DNA of 64,000 bases, taken from CAIKMD01 sp963729935. Lineage in GTDB: Bacteria; Pseudomonadota; Alphaproteobacteria; ATCC43930; CGMCC-115725. Location of the stretch: NCBI GenBank assembly GCA_963729935.1, contig CAVSPW010000005.1, forward strand, positions 496,001 to 560,000, given 5' to 3'. Every line of letters starts with the position of its first letter. Positions within the stretch are counted from its first letter, which is position 1. Below the pieces are notes generated by a model. The model was not told the origin of the DNA and searched no databases. It saw only the letters and a list, made by a program, of their open reading frames with translations. The position numbers were made by a program, and so were the translations under genes. Of this stretch, positions 61,414 to 64,000 are shown one piece after another.

Positions 61414-62730
61414 TCAATGCGACGGTTTTTTTGCCAGCGCCGCCATCGGCGGCGCGGCAAGATAATCGCGCCCGACGCGTTCGGCAAAAGCGCGCAGCGC
61501 CTTCGGATCGTCCGGATCGCTTCCGATCTCGGCTGCCGGAACCACGCGATCATTGGCAAAGGTCGGCGGGACGTCGCCTTGATCAAGATAGAACCCCGCC
61601 GGGTCCTCGCCGCGCTGTACGGCCTCGATGCCGCGACGCACGAACCGCCGGAACAGGACGATGCCCCGGTCCTGGGTCCCGAGCTGCTCGAGCGCGTGAG
61701 GATTGATCGGGCCCTGCCCGACCTGCGCATCGTAATCGCCGGGAATCCATTGCCGATCCCGATAGGGCCGGTCGGGAGTCTGGCCGAAATTCTCGAGCGC
61801 GCGGCGTTTCTCGAAGGGCATCGCCTCTTGCGGCGCGACGTGGCTCACGAAAAAGCCGACACTGTGATCGTCATCGACCGGCAAGGTCCAGATGCTCATG
61901 AACGGATCGCTCGCCGGCTTGCGCTCGCGGCCGGATTCGAAGACCGAACTGATGCAGTGAAGATTGGCTCCGGCGATCTCGGCGGAGCGGACCCACGCAT
62001 TGTCGCCGACCCGGCGCGCGGCGAGATAGGCCACCCCGGCCGGGGTCTCCATCCAGGTCAAGGTCGGCGGCGTGCCGAACTCGTCGGCGAAATGGGTCAT
62101 GCCGCGAAGCTGCGGGATGACATGGAGGACGTTGGTGTGATGGGGATCGACCGCGTTTTCCTTGATCTGAATCCAGTTGCATTCGAGCGCCCAGCGCTCG
62201 CCCGGAACGAGGCTGATCCCCGGAAGCGCGAAACGGTCATAGAGGGGAAAGACCGGCACGCGCTCCGGCGGCCCCATATAGGCGAAGACGATGCCGCCGA
62301 AAACGTGAGTGGGATAACCGCCTTGCGTCGCTTCGCTGCAAAGCCGCGCGGCCTCGGGTTCGCCGGGGATCTCGAGGATCGTCCCGTCGATATCGAAGAG
62401 CCGCCCGTGATAGCAGCAGCGGATGCCGCGCTTTTCGACCAGGCCGAATTCGAGCGAGGCGTTGCGATGCCCGCAATGGAGATGCAAGAGGCCGATCCGG
62501 CCGCCGCCATCGCGGAAGCAGACGAGATCCTCGCCTAGCGCGCGCACCCGCAGCGGCACCTCGCCGAGCTCGGAAAGGTAGGCGACGGGCTGCCAGAAAC
62601 GGCGCAGATACTCGCCGCCGGGCGTGCCCGCCCCGACCTGGCAGAGAAACCGGTCGGGCTCGGCGGTGTGCTTGCGGTGATAACCGTCGAACGCACGGAC
62701 GCGCGCCGCGCGTTCCTTTGAATCAGGCAT
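61414..62730 (-). CDS. Rieske non-heme iron oxygenase, VanA/PobA-like
   Basis: The 438-residue protein starts at ATG 62730 behind GGAGGGGA. The Rieske domain (about 40-150) has CGHRN and CCYHGRLFD as the CxH...CxxH ligands; the canonical CPHRG is CGHRN here. The catalytic domain carries the mononuclear iron motif ENAVDPHHTNVLH (D-x2-H-x4-H). It resembles aromatic-ring demethylases and hydroxylases that take electrons from a partner ferredoxin reductase, none of which is adjacent. The downstream gene (31 bases away) is a LivK-like receptor. Confidence 0.88.
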   Translation of the reverse strand: MPDSKERAARVRAFDGYHRKHTAEPDRFLCQVGAGTPGGEYLRRFWQPVAYLSELGEVPLRVRALGEDLVCFRDGGGRIGLLHLHCGHRNASLEFGLVEKRGIRCCYHGRLFDIDGTILEIPGEPEAARLCSEATQGGYPTHVFGGIVFAYMGPPERVPVFPLYDRFALPGISLVPGERWALECNWIQIKENAVDPHHTNVLHVIPQLRGMTHFADEFGTPPTLTWMETPAGVAYLAARRVGDNAWVRSAEIAGANLHCISSVFESGRERKPASDPFMSIWTLPVDDDHSVGFFVSHVAPQEAMPFEKRRALENFGQTPDRPYRDRQWIPGDYDAQVGQGPINPHALEQLGTQDRGIVLFRRFVRRGIEAVQRGEDPAGFYLDQGDVPPTFANDRVVPAAEIGSDPDDPKALRAFAERVGRDYLAAPPMAALAKKPSH

Positions 62731-62849
62731 GGGACAATCCCCTCCGTCTCATTCGATGCTCGATCCCGATCCGACATGTCTTCCACTGAACGTCATCCGG
62801 GGAATTGGGGTTTGGTTCTTCTTTCTTCTCCCGCGGCGCACGGCTCCGA

Positions 62850-63857
62850 TCACTTCCCCAAACGCTTCGATGCCGCATCGACGATGCTGAGATCGGCGTA
62901 TTTGGCGACGTCGATATCCGTCTTGAGATAGCCCAACTCCTTTTCCATGTGCAGGTTCCGGGCGACGGCGCCGAGATCGGGCCGGCCGTTCGGATTGCGA
63001 TAGAAATCCTTCTTGGTGAAGACCCAATCGAGCGTCTGCGCCGGACGCTTGGTGATCTTGGCCGCGATCGCAACCGCCTCCTGATGATTGGCCGGATCGA
63101 AATACCAGCGCTGCATGCGCAGCACGTCCTCCATGAGATCGACGAGCGCGGCGCGGTTCTTCTGGATGTAGCCCGCGCGCGAGGCCCACATCAGGAGCTC
63201 GGAAACGCCGATCTCGGCGCCCTGTTCGAAAAGCGTGCGGCCGATCTGCAGCAATTGCGGATCGTACATGAAGGGCACCACGCCGGACATGAGATCGATC
63301 TTGTGCTCGCTCAAGGCCGATTTCATGTTGGGGAAATTGATCTCGACGTCGCTGTAATCGCGTTTTTCCTCGAGATGATGCCGGCGGAGAATGTGACGCA
63401 GCGCGATGTCGAGGCCGCTGCCGATCCCATTCGTCGCCACGACCTTGCCTTTCAGATCCTCGATCTTGTGAATGGGGCCGTCCTTCAAGACCATGAAATG
63501 TGCGGTCGCCCAGCCGGGCGCGCCGTCCTCAAGCTCGTCGGCAATCAGCCGGACATCCGCCATATGCGCATTCTCGACCGCGGCGCCGAAGCTCGAAAAG
63601 GCGAGCTGCGCGATGTCGAGCTCGCCCGCGGCAAGGGCCGTCAGCTGCGTGGGCGTGCTGCTGAAATGCAGCGCCTCCACCGTGTAGGATTTGCCGTAAT
63701 GATGGAGAAGATCCATCTTTTCGGTGAGATAGCCCGCGCGCGAGCCGGGCATCGCGATCCAGCCGATGCGGATCTTCACCGGATCGGCCTGGGCGGCGGT
63801 CCCGAGACCGCCGAGGATCGCCCCGACCATGAACGCGACGCGCATCTTCTGATGCAT
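62850..63857 (-). CDS. NMT1/TauA-type ABC substrate-binding protein (orphan)
   Basis: A 335-residue periplasmic protein with signal peptide MHQKMRVAFMVGAILGGLGT. The mature part has IRIGWIAMPGSRAGYLTEKM, STPTQLTALAAGELDIAQLA and KIEDLKGKVVATNGIGSGLD followed by VVPFMYDPQLLQIGRTLFEQ. These are the lobe features of the SsuA/TauA/NMT1 family. No permease or ATPase is nearby in the window. It lies 119 bases upstream of the Rieske gene on the same strand and may be co-transcribed. Confidence 0.82.
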   Translation of the reverse strand: MHQKMRVAFMVGAILGGLGTAAQADPVKIRIGWIAMPGSRAGYLTEKMDLLHHYGKSYTVEALHFSSTPTQLTALAAGELDIAQLAFSSFGAAVENAHMADVRLIADELEDGAPGWATAHFMVLKDGPIHKIEDLKGKVVATNGIGSGLDIALRHILRRHHLEEKRDYSDVEINFPNMKSALSEHKIDLMSGVVPFMYDPQLLQIGRTLFEQGAEIGVSELLMWASRAGYIQKNRAALVDLMEDVLRMQRWYFDPANHQEAVAIAAKITKRPAQTLDWVFTKKDFYRNPNGRPDLGAVARNLHMEKELGYLKTDIDVAKYADLSIVDAASKRLGK

Positions 63858-63972
63858 TCCACACTCCCTGTCTAATTTTTGAACACGATGCTTGGATTAC
63901 TGGCGTATGATCCGGCCCCCGGCGCCGTGATGCAAGCGTCGTGTGCGAGAAGCTTGCCGATCCGGATCTGCG

Positions 63973-64000
63973 ATGACCGATAGCGTCCTTCTGACGAACC
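63973..64000 (+). CDS. start of a truncated CDS at the right window edge
   Basis: ATG at 63973 opens a frame MTDSVLLTN that is still open at the window end. Nine residues do not allow an assignment, although a start of this kind is common in enoyl-CoA hydratases. It is divergent from the binding-protein gene. The 115 bases before it hold no other recognisable element. Confidence 0.35.

Overview
The window is a G+C-rich stretch from an alphaproteobacterium. The evidence is a PhaR-type polyhydroxyalkanoate regulator and a phasin, an alphaproteobacterial-style Coq7, several tripartite tricarboxylate (Tct) components, abundant solute-binding proteins, frequent GTG/TTG starts and family-typical palindromic repeats. 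I cannot fix the genus; a Rhodospirillales- or Hyphomicrobiales-like soil or water organism would fit. No rRNA, transposase, integrase, phage gene or CRISPR array was seen. There is one tRNA, tRNA-Leu(CAA), at 18110-18196.

Layout. 1-6 kb: end of phaR, a GT87-like membrane protein, a PAS-GGDEF-EAL protein with a damaged GGDEF motif, a RutD-like hydrolase and an orphan solute-binding protein preceded by a small membrane ORF. 6-14 kb: a cold-shock-like protein with a MucR-like N-terminus, an atypical SDR, a LigAB-type extradiol dioxygenase, a quinone-oxidoreductase-like MDR, an MFS carrier, and tctA-tctB plus a luciferase-like monooxygenase. 14.1-16.8 kb: the most striking locus, a Cyc2-like outer-membrane cytochrome-porin followed by a lipoprotein diheme cytochrome c4, divergent from a Tat-exported HiPIP. 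The shared intergenic region carries a perfect FNR/FixK box and a second near-perfect one. 17-21 kb: an orphan TctC, tRNA-Leu, MaoC, the overlapping trio DedA-DsbB-Coq7, and a CoxG-like protein. 21.3-26 kb: a hydrolase-ABC transporter-amidohydrolase cluster under a clear sigma70-type promoter.

26.4-43.6 kb is a catabolic region. It holds a GntR-controlled HyuAB-type hydantoinase/carboxylase pair, two VOC-type extradiol dioxygenases, SDRs, a Gfo/Idh oxidoreductase, two ThDP enzymes, a frameshifted flavin monooxygenase, a C-C bond hydrolase-like protein and an FAH-family protein. Together these look like ring hydroxylation, meta-cleavage and hydrolysis of an aromatic or related compound of unknown identity. 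43.7-52 kb: two carriers (DASS/SLC13 with TrkA-C domains, and MFS), an LpxR-like deacylase, an MDR, a phasin, HemD, GNAT and an Lrp regulator. 52.5-64 kb: an AceE-like 2-oxoacid dehydrogenase E1 divergent from the Lrp gene, an enoyl-CoA hydratase with a UbiD-family decarboxylase, a third ThDP enzyme with a quinone oxidoreductase, and an operon of a Rieske oxygenase with two solute-binding proteins.

Overall this is a versatile heterotroph living on aromatic and organic acids that stores PHA. It also appears to carry an oxygen-regulated extracellular electron-uptake (possibly Fe(II)-oxidising) module. All function calls rest on reading motifs by eye; no database search was possible.
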